Of a stretch of DNA of 49,811 nucleotides, positions 27,382 through 35,227 are shown piece after piece. A program made the translations under genes and the position numbers. The notes beneath the pieces are model-generated. The model was not told where the DNA came from. It saw only the letters and a program-made list of their open reading frames with translations, and did no database searches. Origin of the DNA: Candidatus Scybalocola faecigallinarum (GTDB lineage Bacteria > Bacillota > Clostridia > Lachnospirales > Lachnospiraceae); NCBI GenBank assembly GCA_018711005.1, contig DVIT01000046.1, forward strand, positions 1 through 49,811, read 5' to 3'. How positions within the stretch are numbered: the stretch's first letter is position 1; the number at the start of each line of letters is the position of its first letter.

Positions 27382-27680
27382 GGCTTGCCTCCGTTCTGTG
27401 GCGCACCTGTGTCTTGGGCAGAGGATGTGACTTTTGAATAAACGGTTTTGGTGCTTACATTTGGCAGCATGCCCAGCTTTCCGGACAAGGCGCTGATCTC
27501 ATTGGCCGGGGCGTCCATAACAATACTGATAATGGACATATTTTTTTCCCGGTAAGGGATGCCCATGCGGCCTAAAATGTAGGCGCTGTAATCGTGAAGG
27601 ATAGCGTTAAGCTTTTCTACGGATTCAGGATCTTCCACAATAATGCCGATCACAGCAATTCGCGATGGTTGTGTTTCCAA
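27378..27680 (-). CDS. TM1266-family iron-only hydrogenase system putative regulator
   Basis: 100 residues with an ACT-like alternating pattern (RIAVIGIIVEDPESVEKLNAILHDY, then GRMGIPYREKNMSIISIVMDA). This is the small TM1266-type protein that travels with hydE/F/G and is thought to regulate hydrogenase maturation; direct function is unproven. It starts with TTG, supported by GGAGG about ten bases upstream, and heads the operon TM1266-hydE-hydG-hydF. Confidence 0.88.
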   Translation of the reverse strand: METQPSRIAVIGIIVEDPESVEKLNAILHDYSAYILGRMGIPYREKNMSIISIVMDAPANEISALSGKLGMLPNVSTKTVYSKVTSSAQDTGAPQNGGKP

Positions 27681-28106
27681 AATAAAATACCTCCGTAAAT
27701 ATAGTAACTATTCAGCCGTGCCCGCTGGGATTCGCAGCTGACGCAGCTAAATATAAGTGTTTTACTGGCGGAAAGGTTTATGCCGACAATGGCAGAGAGA
27801 AGAAAATACAAAGGACCGTACCCGAATATACAGTGTCCGTACCCGGGGATCTTTTAAGAGCCCGGAAAATACAGGGGAAACTGCGGGTTTATGGAATATG
27901 ATCATGTACCTTTACTCTCAGGAATAACCTTTAAGCTCAGTGAATCATTATGCTGCCGGATAGCAGCGGAAATGGAAAATGTCCGGCTTGCCGAAAGAAA
28001 GGCCTCGCGGCTTGCCAGAGAACAGACACACAGTGTCTTGTGTTATGTTTATCATAAATGAGAAACCAGTGGTTGTCAACAAGAAACAACAGATCAGACA
28101 GAAGTA
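27681..28106. other. Intergenic region upstream of the hyd maturase operon
   Basis: No convincing gene in about 430 bases. CCGTACCCG occurs twice, starting at 27816 and 27837, exactly 21 bp (two helical turns) apart, about 140 bp upstream of the operon start; this could be a regulator site. I found no good promoter boxes for the operon. Confidence 0.35.
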
Positions 28107-28165
28107 CAGGCCCCAATCCCTTCTGTGCAAGCAGAAAATCGGGACTGGGGCCTGACGGTTTTTAG
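28107..28165. terminator. Long hairpin beyond the orphan substrate-binding protein gene
   Basis: Arms CAGGCCCCAATCCC (28107-28120) and GGGACTGGGGCCTG (28141-28154) enclose an inner TTCTG/CAGAA stem. A T run follows only on the plus side; in the direction of the gene the T tract is weak. It may protect the mRNA end as well as terminate. Confidence 0.6.
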
Positions 28166-29163
28166 TTGGCTTCCTTTGCCTTTTCGGCAAATTCAGTATT
28201 TACAAGGACATTATAATCCACACGCTGGGACAGCTCGCCGGCCTCGTCTAAAATGTCCTGGAGCAGGTTAAAGGCATCCTCGGTAAAAATGACGTCAGTT
28301 TTCCATGTGTCCTGTTCATAATAACGTTCCACGATGGTTACCAGGGCGTCAAAGTCTGTTTCTTCAAACTGAGGAGCAATGACCTGGGCGATTTCTTCCG
28401 GCGTGTGTCCGGCAACATAGTTGATGCCCTTTTGGATGGCATTGGTAAATCCCTGGATCACCTGGGGATTTTCTTCCATGTAGCTGCCCAGGGCGCAGAA
28501 ACAGGTGTAGGGCACATATCCGCTGTCAACACCAAGAGAAGCAAGCACATAGCCGTTGCCGGACTGTTCCAGTGAGGTAGCAAAGGGTTCAAACTCCACC
28601 GTGTAATCCGCAGTTCCGGAGGCAAAGGCTTCAGCGGTAACGCCAAAGTCGATATTTTGGATAATGGTCAGATCCTTTTGGGGGTCAATGCCGTTTTGTT
28701 TTAAAATATACTCAAAGATCATCTGAGGCATTCCGCCGGCGCGGCCGCCAAGGACAGTCGTTCCTTTCAGATCCTCCCAAGTAAAATCCGCATCCGCTTC
28801 CCGGCCCACAAGGAAATTTCCTGCCCGCTGGGTCAGCTGGGCAAAGTTAATGGCATAATTTTGGGAGCCTTCCTGATAGACGTAAATGCTGGCCTCAGAG
28901 CCCATAAATCCAATATCTGCTTCGCCGGCAATAAGGGCGGTCATAACATTGTCCGCCCCATTGCCATTAACCAGCGTCAGGTCAATGCCTTCTTCCTCAA
29001 AATAACCTTTTTCAATGGCCACATACATAGGCGCGTAGAAAATAGAATGAGCCACCTCATTTAAAGTGACCTTTGTCAGGCCCGTATCTTCCTTATTGCA
29101 TCCGGCCAGCACACCGGCAAAAAGAGCCGCCATGCACAAAAGCGCGCAAAACTTTTTTGTCAT
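28162..29163 (-). CDS. ABC transporter substrate-binding lipoprotein, NMT1/SsuA type
   Basis: 333 residues. A lipoprotein signal peptide ends in LAGC (Cys about 22). The mature part is a type II periplasmic-binding fold of the NMT1/SsuA/ThiY group: NEVAHSIFYAPMYVAIEKGYFEEEGIDL, then DIGFMGSEAS, and later TADYTVEFEPFA. Such proteins bind aliphatic sulfonates, nitrate, taurine or thiamine precursors; the ligand cannot be read here. No permease or ATPase gene adjoins it, so it is an orphan or serves a distant transporter. ATG 29163 has AGGAGG six bases upstream; an ATG at 29169 abuts that site. Confidence 0.88.
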   Translation of the reverse strand: MTKKFCALLCMAALFAGVLAGCNKEDTGLTKVTLNEVAHSIFYAPMYVAIEKGYFEEEGIDLTLVNGNGADNVMTALIAGEADIGFMGSEASIYVYQEGSQNYAINFAQLTQRAGNFLVGREADADFTWEDLKGTTVLGGRAGGMPQMIFEYILKQNGIDPQKDLTIIQNIDFGVTAEAFASGTADYTVEFEPFATSLEQSGNGYVLASLGVDSGYVPYTCFCALGSYMEENPQVIQGFTNAIQKGINYVAGHTPEEIAQVIAPQFEETDFDALVTIVERYYEQDTWKTDVIFTEDAFNLLQDILDEAGELSQRVDYNVLVNTEFAEKAKEAN

Positions 29164-29231
29164 AAACATCCTCCTGATATTTGCTGATTTATCATATGTT
29201 GAGGATGGGGCAAATGTGAAAAATAAGGACC

Positions 29232-29990
29232 TTATAAATCTTTCATGTCTTTAGCCAGGGCTTCCGGTACACCTCTCGGGCCCCTGACAGAATAAATCCC
29301 GTAATCTTCCCGAAGGCGGCTTAACGGAAACTGCTCCGGACTGAATCGCCGCTCAAGCTTGAGACAGACAGGTTCAGTCTCAGGACTTGTTATGTCTGAA
29401 GCTTCTGGGGATGGGGTACAGGTGACGCTGCACTGAAACAAAACAGCGCCTACCGGGGCTGTAACATAAATAAAGATGGTATCCCCGGTTTTAACGCCGC
29501 GGATGGAGTGCCAGGTCAGAGTATTTGTGTGGTCAAAGGCGTGTTCAATATCAAACACTTTAGGATTGGCAGGAATCAGCCAGTCCTTTGGAGGCCGAAG
29601 CTGCCCTTTGGTCGCCTTTGAGGCAGTGGCCATATAGCTGTCATGGATCAGGCCCTGTATTTCTTCCAGGGACACCGTGCCATCCAGCAAAATGGAGATC
29701 CAGTTGCCATGACCAAAGTGATAGCCCGGGAAATAGCCTTTCTGAGAAAGAAGTATATCCCGAAGCATAGGATCACTGATCTTTAAATTAAGAATATGGA
29801 CAATATCTGTTCCCGGTATCCCCAGCTTTTCTTTTGGAATATCCATGATCAGGGCAAACCATTTTTGATTGTCCTGATGGCGGAAAACTGTGTAATTGGG
29901 AAAACGGGCCCACAGATGCTCTGGCAGGCTGTGGTATTCGTTTTGAATATCCTGGCAGATCAGATCTGCATAGGTATTTTTTTCAAACAT
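29232..29990 (-). CDS. MmcQ/YjbR-like protein fused to an EVE/PUA-like domain
   Basis: 252 residues in two parts. Residues 1 to about 115 resemble the MmcQ/YjbR (CyaY-like fold) family: HLWARFPNYTVFRHQDNQKWFALIMD, then QKGYFPGYHFGHGNWISILLDG. Residues about 135-190 read WLIPANPKVFDIEHAF then GDTIFIYVTAPVGAVLFQCSV, close to EVE domains, which read modified bases. The role is unknown; MmcQ/YjbR proteins have been linked to DNA binding without clear function. No partner genes are visible. Confidence 0.75.
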   Translation of the reverse strand: MFEKNTYADLICQDIQNEYHSLPEHLWARFPNYTVFRHQDNQKWFALIMDIPKEKLGIPGTDIVHILNLKISDPMLRDILLSQKGYFPGYHFGHGNWISILLDGTVSLEEIQGLIHDSYMATASKATKGQLRPPKDWLIPANPKVFDIEHAFDHTNTLTWHSIRGVKTGDTIFIYVTAPVGAVLFQCSVTCTPSPEASDITSPETEPVCLKLERRFSPEQFPLSRLREDYGIYSVRGPRGVPEALAKDMKDL

Positions 29991-30305
29991 TATTTCACAT
30001 CCTTAGGATAAAAGCTTGACGAATGACTGGGATAGTTCTTTAAAAATGGCTGGGACATCTCTTTAAAATCAGTATAGCGTTAAGTTTGACAAAAGGCAAC
30101 GCAAAAAAGACAGAATTGATTGATAGGAGAGATAGTTCGGCTTTGCAGTCCCTTAGGATTTCGAGAAACTTTGTTATCCTCTTGCCTTTCCACAGAAATA
30201 CCGATATAATACAGGTTATGATGCGTATAATACAGGGTAAAATGCGGGAAACTTAATGGCCTGTGCAAATGAAAAAAGTAGTAAAAACTTGGGAAGGCGA
30301 TAACC
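29991..30305. other. Divergent intergenic region with two direct-repeat pairs
   Basis: No gene seen. Near the YjbR-like gene, CTGGGATAGTTCTTTAAA (from 30027) and CTGGGACATCTCTTTAAA (from 30050) form an imperfect direct repeat at 23 bp. Nearer the broken AraC/GH39 gene, TATAATACAGG occurs at 30205-30215 and 30226-30236, exactly 21 bp apart, a candidate activator site or tandem -10 region. Confidence 0.4.
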
Positions 30306-31434
30306 ATGGAAGCGGATGAATCTATGAATTATAAGATACAGCAGGAACCCAGGGAGCAAATGCACTTTTACGGGGAAATCCGGGTGGTTTATGTGATTTG
30401 ATGTGCGTCACAAAACCCGGTGCTATAAAGAAGAAAATTACGATTTTTTTAATGCATACCGGTTTTTATACAAAACGGTTAAGGAAAATCTTCCCAACGC
30501 TTTTGTAGGAGGGCCTATGGGGATTCCTCATTTTCCGGAAGGTTTTATGGAAAATTTTTTGAAACAGTGCAAAGATATGGGATGTATTCCGGATTTTGTT
30601 TCTATTTTATTATTTCCATACATTACGGAAGAAAAAAATGGAGACATATCTTATCGGAGAACGTGGAACCCGGATTTTGAGCTGGAAGAGATTGCCCGGG
30701 TGAGAAAAATGATTCAAAAGGCAGGGATTAAGGCAAAACTTTATGTGTCGGAATGGAATAACACTTTGTCCAGCAGGAATTATTTAAATGACAGTTGCTT
30801 TAGAGGCGCCTATTTTATAAGCAAGCTGGCCCGGCTTGGGGAAATGGTCGATCTGACCGGGGTGTGGATGGCCTCCGACTGGGTGAGCAGTTATTACGAT
30901 GTGGGCGGCATGGCCAACGGAGGCAATGGCCTTTTAACTAAAAATACCATATGCAAGCCGGTTTTTTATGCTTTTCAGTTTTTAAACAGTTTGGGAGAAC
31001 AGGTGATCGCAAAAGGCGAACATTACTGGGTGACAAAAAACGGCTGGAAAGATTATTATATTTTGTGCTTTAACTATAAATCCCTGGAAGAAAAAGCAGA
31101 TTTTGCCGATGATTATGGGGAAGACCCAAGAGAGCTAAAGCAGCTTTATGAAAATAACGTGCCTGTCAATATTTGTATGGATTTGACAGGGATGAAGGAC
31201 GGGGAATATGTGGTAAAGCGAAGAATCATCAGCCCTAAAGACGGCAGCCTTTTATGGGAATGGCAGAAATTTGATTTTGACGATACTTTGTCCGGCCAGG
31301 AAATTAAGTATATCCGGCAGATTTGTTTTCCAAGGATTCACCGGAAAAAGCAGACCGTGCAGCAGGGTGTTTTGCATATTACAGAAACACTGGGAGCCTA
31401 TGAGATGGTTCTTATCCATATTTACATGGAATGA
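30306..31434 (+). pseudogene. Broken AraC-GH39 fusion gene (ends kept, middle lost)
   Basis: ATG 30306 with GGAAGG upstream opens 31 codons ending HFYGEIRVVYVI, then TGA at 30399. That peptide looks like the start of the AraC cupin domain (compare HWHTSIEILFIL in the intact paralogue at 36468-38954). From GTG 30403, in another frame, 343 residues match the paralogue from about residue 488 to the end: NYDFFNAYRFLYKTVKE against INDFFSLYKNTYDTVKS. The C-terminal GH39 half keeps the nucleophile motif SEWN, but the rest of the sensor, the helix-turn-helix and the NEP acid/base motif are missing. About 450 codons have been deleted. Whether the second frame is still translated is unclear. Confidence 0.75.
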
Positions 31435-31469
31435 CGCAACAAATGTATTGCATTTGTTGCGTTCTTTTT
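31434..31469 (+). terminator. Intrinsic terminator after the broken AraC-GH39 gene
   Basis: Perfect 12-bp stem ACGCAACAAATG / CATTTGTTGCGT with a five-base loop, then TCTTTTTTT. Confidence 0.92.
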
Positions 31470-31543
31470 TTGAATCAAAATAAAAATGAAATAAAACAGT
31501 GGAATTATGAATGTAGAGAGAAGCCGTTTTTTTCTTAACCTTT

Positions 31544-31549
31544 TATAAT
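31544..31549 (+). promoter_or_regulatory. -10 box of the C-glycoside deglycosidase-type operon
   Basis: TATAAT lies 33 bp before the dehydrogenase start. The -35 position (AAGCCG) is poor, as expected for an activator-dependent promoter. It is bracketed by AACCTT and AAGGTT. Confidence 0.4.
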
Positions 31550-31581
31550 GATGTTAAAGCAAGGTTAAGGAGGATTTTTAA

Positions 31582-32697
31582 ATGAGAAACGGTAAATTAC
31601 AAGTAGCAGTGATTGGCTGCGGCGGCATTGCCAATCAGAAACATTTTCCTGCATTAACATCCCAGTCTGACAAATGTGAGATTGTGGCATTTTGTGATAT
31701 TATCCTGGAACGGGCCGAAAAAGCAGCAAAAGAATACGGGACACAGGACGCCAAGGTGTACGAAGATTATCATGAGCTGTTAAAAGACGAATCTATTGAT
31801 GTGGTTCATGTATGCACCCCCAATGTGGCCCATTGTCCCATTACTGTGGCAGCCTTTGAAGCAGGCAAACATGTGATGTGCGAAAAGCCTATGGCAGCGA
31901 CTACAGAAGATGCTCAAAAGATGATGGACGCATGGAAAAAGTCTGGAAAGAAATTTACCATTGGCTATCAGAACCGGTTCCGCGCGGACGCCCAAATGTT
32001 AAAACGGGCCTGTGAGGAAGGAAAACTGGGGGATATTTATTTTGCCAAGGCCCATGCGGTAAGAAGAAGAGCCGTTCCTACATGGGGCGTATTTCCAGAT
32101 AAGTCTAAACAGGGAGGCGGCCCATTAATTGATATTGGCACCCATGCCCTGGACATTACTTTATGGTGTATGGATAATTATGAGCCGGAAACCGTGACGG
32201 GCTCTGTCTTTGAAAAGCTGGGACATCTGCCGGAAGCTACTGAAGGAAATATGTTCGGCCCTTGGGATCCAAAGACTTATGAAGTGGAAGATTCTGCCTT
32301 CGGATATATTAAAATGAAAAACGGGGCTGCGATCTTCCTGGAATCTTCCTGGGCGCTGAATGTGAAAAATTCCAGAGAAGCAGCCACAACCCTTTGCGGA
32401 ACAAAGGCTGGCGCGGAAATGATCGGCGGTATGAGCCAGGAAGGCTATGATCTTGTTTTTAACGAGACAACAGCAGGCGTACTGACAGAGGAGCATATTT
32501 CGGATACTGGCGCGATCGCATTTTTTGAAGGCAGCGGCGATGGAAAACCTGAGGTAAAAGAGTGCAAACAGTGGCTTGAGGCGATTTTAGAGGACAAGGA
32601 GCCTTTAGTAAAACCGGAACAGGCTTTTGTTGTTACAGAAATCCTGGATTCCATTTACAAAGCAGCCAGAGAGGGCAAAGAAGTCCGTTTTGACTGA
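31582..32697 (+). CDS. Gfo/Idh/MocA dehydrogenase, DgpA-like (predicted 3-keto-glycoside former)
   Basis: 371 residues. A Rossmann NAD-binding domain (VAVIGCGGIANQKHFPAL, about 8-25) carries the family signature EKPMA (about 101-105) and the active-site motif DIGTHALD (about 182-189), which holds the catalytic histidine. These enzymes oxidise sugar hydroxyls. Next to a DgpC-like barrel and a DgpB-type beta protein, the likely role is NAD-dependent oxidation of the C3 hydroxyl of a glycoside, the step that DgpA performs in puerarin breakdown. The substrate is inferred. It is the first gene of the operon, with AAGGAGG before its ATG. Confidence 0.85.
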   Translation: MRNGKLQVAVIGCGGIANQKHFPALTSQSDKCEIVAFCDIILERAEKAAKEYGTQDAKVYEDYHELLKDESIDVVHVCTPNVAHCPITVAAFEAGKHVMCEKPMAATTEDAQKMMDAWKKSGKKFTIGYQNRFRADAQMLKRACEEGKLGDIYFAKAHAVRRRAVPTWGVFPDKSKQGGGPLIDIGTHALDITLWCMDNYEPETVTGSVFEKLGHLPEATEGNMFGPWDPKTYEVEDSAFGYIKMKNGAAIFLESSWALNVKNSREAATTLCGTKAGAEMIGGMSQEGYDLVFNETTAGVLTEEHISDTGAIAFFEGSGDGKPEVKECKQWLEAILEDKEPLVKPEQAFVVTEILDSIYKAAREGKEVRFD

Positions 32698-32724
32698 TCT
32701 TTAAGCATGACGGGAGGTAGAATG

Positions 32725-33735
32725 ATGTCATCGATTAAAACCTGTGTAAGTCTTTACAGCTTACAGGATGAATTTTTAAATAAACGCATGAGCCTGAAAG
32801 ATATTATGTATTATGTGAAGGAGAAGGGGGCCGAAGGCGTGGAAATTCTTCCGGATCAGATGTTAAAAAATGCTCCGGATATTTCTCAGGAAACGGCCGA
32901 TGAGTGGCATAAGCTTTTAAAAGAAACCGGGCTCAAGCCGGTGTGCGCAGACGTATTTTTAAATACGAACCTGTATAAAAACCGGACGCTGACCCGTAGA
33001 GAGTGCATTGATCTTTTGATTAAAGAGATCCAGCAAGCCGCCCGCTTAGGCATCCATTTGATCCGGCTGGTTTCCATGGTGCCTTACTGGGTGATCGAAC
33101 CGCTGCTGCCTTATTGTGAGAAATACGATGTGGCTATTGCCATTGAAGTCCATGCGGGCATGGCTTTTGATATTCCGGAAACAAAGGCTTTTATTGAAGA
33201 AGTGAAGCGGGTAAATTCCAAGTATGCCGGGATTGTTATTGATACAGGAATATTCTGCCGGAAATTCCCAAGAGTTGTCAGCGCCTATGAAACATTGTTT
33301 GGCACAAGCAAGCAGGTTTTTGACTATATTGAGACGCTGTTTGACAAAGGGTCAGACCTGCACCGGGAGATTGCTGAAAATGGCGGAAAATACCCGCCGG
33401 AGCTGGAAGCGGCTATTCAGTCGGAGCATGACCGTATGTTTGTGCCTTTATGCGATGGCTATGAAAACTATGACTATTCTGTTTTAGATGAATACATGCC
33501 TTATATCCGTCATTTCCACTTTAAAATGTTTGAAATGACACCGGAAGGCCCGGAATATTCTATGGATTACAAGGGACTGCTCCAGTATCTTCACGACCAT
33601 CACTATGACGGTTATGTTTCCACAGAATATGAGGGCAACCGTTTTACCCTCCCCGGCAAAAAAGTCATGGAAAAGGAACAGGTAGCCGCGCAGCTTGCAT
33701 ATGTGCAAGACTGTCTGAAAGAAATTCAGGGTTAA
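32725..33735 (+). CDS. Sugar phosphate isomerase/epimerase-like barrel, C-glycoside deglycosidase alpha type
   Basis: 336 residues of the xylose-isomerase-like TIM-barrel superfamily. Candidate metal ligands are spaced as in that fold: Glu in AIEVHAG (about 141), Asp in VIDTGIF (about 173), His in HFHFKMF, and Glu in STEYEG near the end. In DgpC and related alpha subunits such a barrel with Mn removes the aglycone from a 3-keto glucoside by beta-elimination, in complex with the beta subunit. That subunit is encoded 12 bp downstream here, which supports this call over a plain isomerase. ATG 32725 follows GGGAGG at seven bases; 32722 and 32707 are alternatives. Confidence 0.8.
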   Translation: MSSIKTCVSLYSLQDEFLNKRMSLKDIMYYVKEKGAEGVEILPDQMLKNAPDISQETADEWHKLLKETGLKPVCADVFLNTNLYKNRTLTRRECIDLLIKEIQQAARLGIHLIRLVSMVPYWVIEPLLPYCEKYDVAIAIEVHAGMAFDIPETKAFIEEVKRVNSKYAGIVIDTGIFCRKFPRVVSAYETLFGTSKQVFDYIETLFDKGSDLHREIAENGGKYPPELEAAIQSEHDRMFVPLCDGYENYDYSVLDEYMPYIRHFHFKMFEMTPEGPEYSMDYKGLLQYLHDHHYDGYVSTEYEGNRFTLPGKKVMEKEQVAAQLAYVQDCLKEIQG

Positions 33736-33747
33736 GGGGGAAAAACA

Positions 33748-34140
33748 ATGTTTGATAATAATGTTTTTATTGAAAATACATGCGTCAATGTGGAAGAAAA
33801 CGGAAAAGTGACCGGCTATGAGCTGCAGACAAACATTACCTATTACAGAGGGATCCCTATGTCCATGATCGAGTATATTAAAGTGGCCGCAGACGGAGAG
33901 GAAGCGCCCACCCAAGATATTCGCATTTCTATTGACCGTATCGATTGGTTTACATTAAAAGAAGCAGAAACGGTGACAACATATAAATGGGAATATGGGG
34001 AACCTTTATATATCCGCGTATTAAAAGACGGAGGCCTTTCCAAAGGGGTTCACAAAGTGAAGCTGACCGTAGCCACCCGGACCGCATATATTCCTGTGCC
34101 TCTGGAAGGCAATAAAGAAAGAGAAGTTGTTATCGCATAA
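33748..34140 (+). CDS. C-glycoside deglycosidase beta subunit family (DUF6379-type)
   Basis: 130 residues predicted as mostly beta strands. The blocks YYRGIPMSMIEYIKVAADGE, DIRISIDRIDWFTLKE, EPLYIRVLKDGGLSKGVHKVKL and RTAYIPVP follow the pattern of the small beta subunits (DgpB-type, formerly DUF6379). These pair with an isomerase-like alpha subunit and complete its active site. It follows the alpha-type gene by 12 bp and is preceded by AAGGGGG. This small gene is the most specific marker that the operon does 3-keto-glycoside or C-glycoside cleavage rather than inositol metabolism. Confidence 0.8.
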   Translation: MFDNNVFIENTCVNVEENGKVTGYELQTNITYYRGIPMSMIEYIKVAADGEEAPTQDIRISIDRIDWFTLKEAETVTTYKWEYGEPLYIRVLKDGGLSKGVHKVKLTVATRTAYIPVPLEGNKEREVVIA

Positions 34141-34210
34141 TCGTTTCTCCAGGCCTGGTCATTTATGGCGCAGGCAGTAAGAAAATAGGTGATTGCTTAA
34201 GGAGACAGAA

Positions 34211-35173
34211 ATGGAAAAGAAAAAAGTATTAGGTATTTCTTTTGGAAGAAAAATGATGAATACAGATGTTATGATCAAAACCGCCCTGATGGAATGTGAA
34301 AAAGCCGGATGCGAAGTGCGTTTTATCCGGGCAGATGATCTTAACATAAAACCATGTACAGGATGCATCTCCTGTGTGGTTGGCATGACAACAGGCCGCG
34401 GCAAAGGCGGGTGCCCCATTAAGGATGATTTTTATATCCTTGATGAGGCACTGATGGAATGTGACGCTGTGATTGTTGGATCGCCGACCTATGTTCTTGG
34501 CCCGACCGGTCACTTTAAAGCCGTTTGTGACCGGATCGGCCCATCCCATGATGTGACTTTCCGCAAAGCTACCTACGAGGAAGGCCTGGCCGCAGGAAAA
34601 GACCCCAAGGATCTTCCGGATCCCAGGTCTTTTAAAAAGCGTGTGGGCGCTTTAGTTTCCGTGGGCGGGGCTATGACCAAAAACTGGCTGGCATTTATGC
34701 TGCCGACCATGTATGAATTTACCATGTCTATGGGGATTGATGTGGTAGATATGCATGAATATCATGGGGCCATGGCTCATGAACATGTTCTTGGAAATGA
34801 AGAACAGATGGAGCGCATGAGAAAAATGGGACAAAATATTGCCCAGGCGGTTATGGCTGAAAGCGAGCAGGAGCGGACAAAATGGCGGGGCGATGAAGAA
34901 GGGGTATGCCCGGTATGCCACTGCGATATGCTGACAGTCTCTAAAGACAGAAAATCTGTGGAATGTCCGGTATGCGGCATCTCAGGAAGCTTTAAAGTGG
35001 AAGACGGAGAACTTAAAGTAAGCTTTAGTGGAGAACAGCAGAAACGCTCCCGCCTCCACTGGGACGGTAAGCTGGAACACTCAACAGAGATTAAGACTCA
35101 GGCAGTAGGGCCGGGCCAGATTTCCAACTTAAAGGAACTTAAAGCGCCTTATATCGGATATGGTGAAAAGTAA
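34211..35173 (+). CDS. Flavodoxin-like NAD(P)H reductase with cysteine cluster and zinc ribbon
   Basis: 320 residues. The flavodoxin-like FMN-reductase fold starts VLGISFGRKMMNTDVMI and has the FMN-site block DAVIVGSPTYVLGPTGHFKAVCDR. Between them lies CTGCISC plus a Cys 13 residues on, like the compact motif of iron-sulfur flavoproteins that binds a 4Fe-4S cluster. A C-terminal zinc ribbon has CPVCHC and CPVCG. The redox role in the operon is not known; it might reoxidise nicotinamide cofactor or reduce the released aglycone. ATG 34211 follows AAGGAG at six bases. Confidence 0.8.
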   Translation: MEKKKVLGISFGRKMMNTDVMIKTALMECEKAGCEVRFIRADDLNIKPCTGCISCVVGMTTGRGKGGCPIKDDFYILDEALMECDAVIVGSPTYVLGPTGHFKAVCDRIGPSHDVTFRKATYEEGLAAGKDPKDLPDPRSFKKRVGALVSVGGAMTKNWLAFMLPTMYEFTMSMGIDVVDMHEYHGAMAHEHVLGNEEQMERMRKMGQNIAQAVMAESEQERTKWRGDEEGVCPVCHCDMLTVSKDRKSVECPVCGISGSFKVEDGELKVSFSGEQQKRSRLHWDGKLEHSTEIKTQAVGPGQISNLKELKAPYIGYGEK

Positions 35174-35183
35174 AAGTAATTTC

Positions 35184-35207
35184 CAGGCGGCATGAAAATG
35201 CCGCCTG
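35184..35207 (+). other. Intercistronic hairpin with GAAA loop
   Basis: Perfect 10-bp stem CAGGCGGCAT / ATGCCGCCTG closed by a GAAA tetraloop. No real U run follows, so it is more likely an mRNA-stability or partial-termination element than a full terminator. Confidence 0.65.
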
Positions 35208-35227
35208 ATTTGTAAAGGAGGAACCTT

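Noticed and set aside
27816-27845. CRISPR-like array from the CCGTACCCG repeat
   Set aside because: Only two 9-bp copies with a 12-bp spacer and no cas genes.
29164-29231. TPP or other riboswitch ahead of the NMT1-type lipoprotein
   Set aside because: The gap is only 68 bases and shows no conserved riboswitch core.
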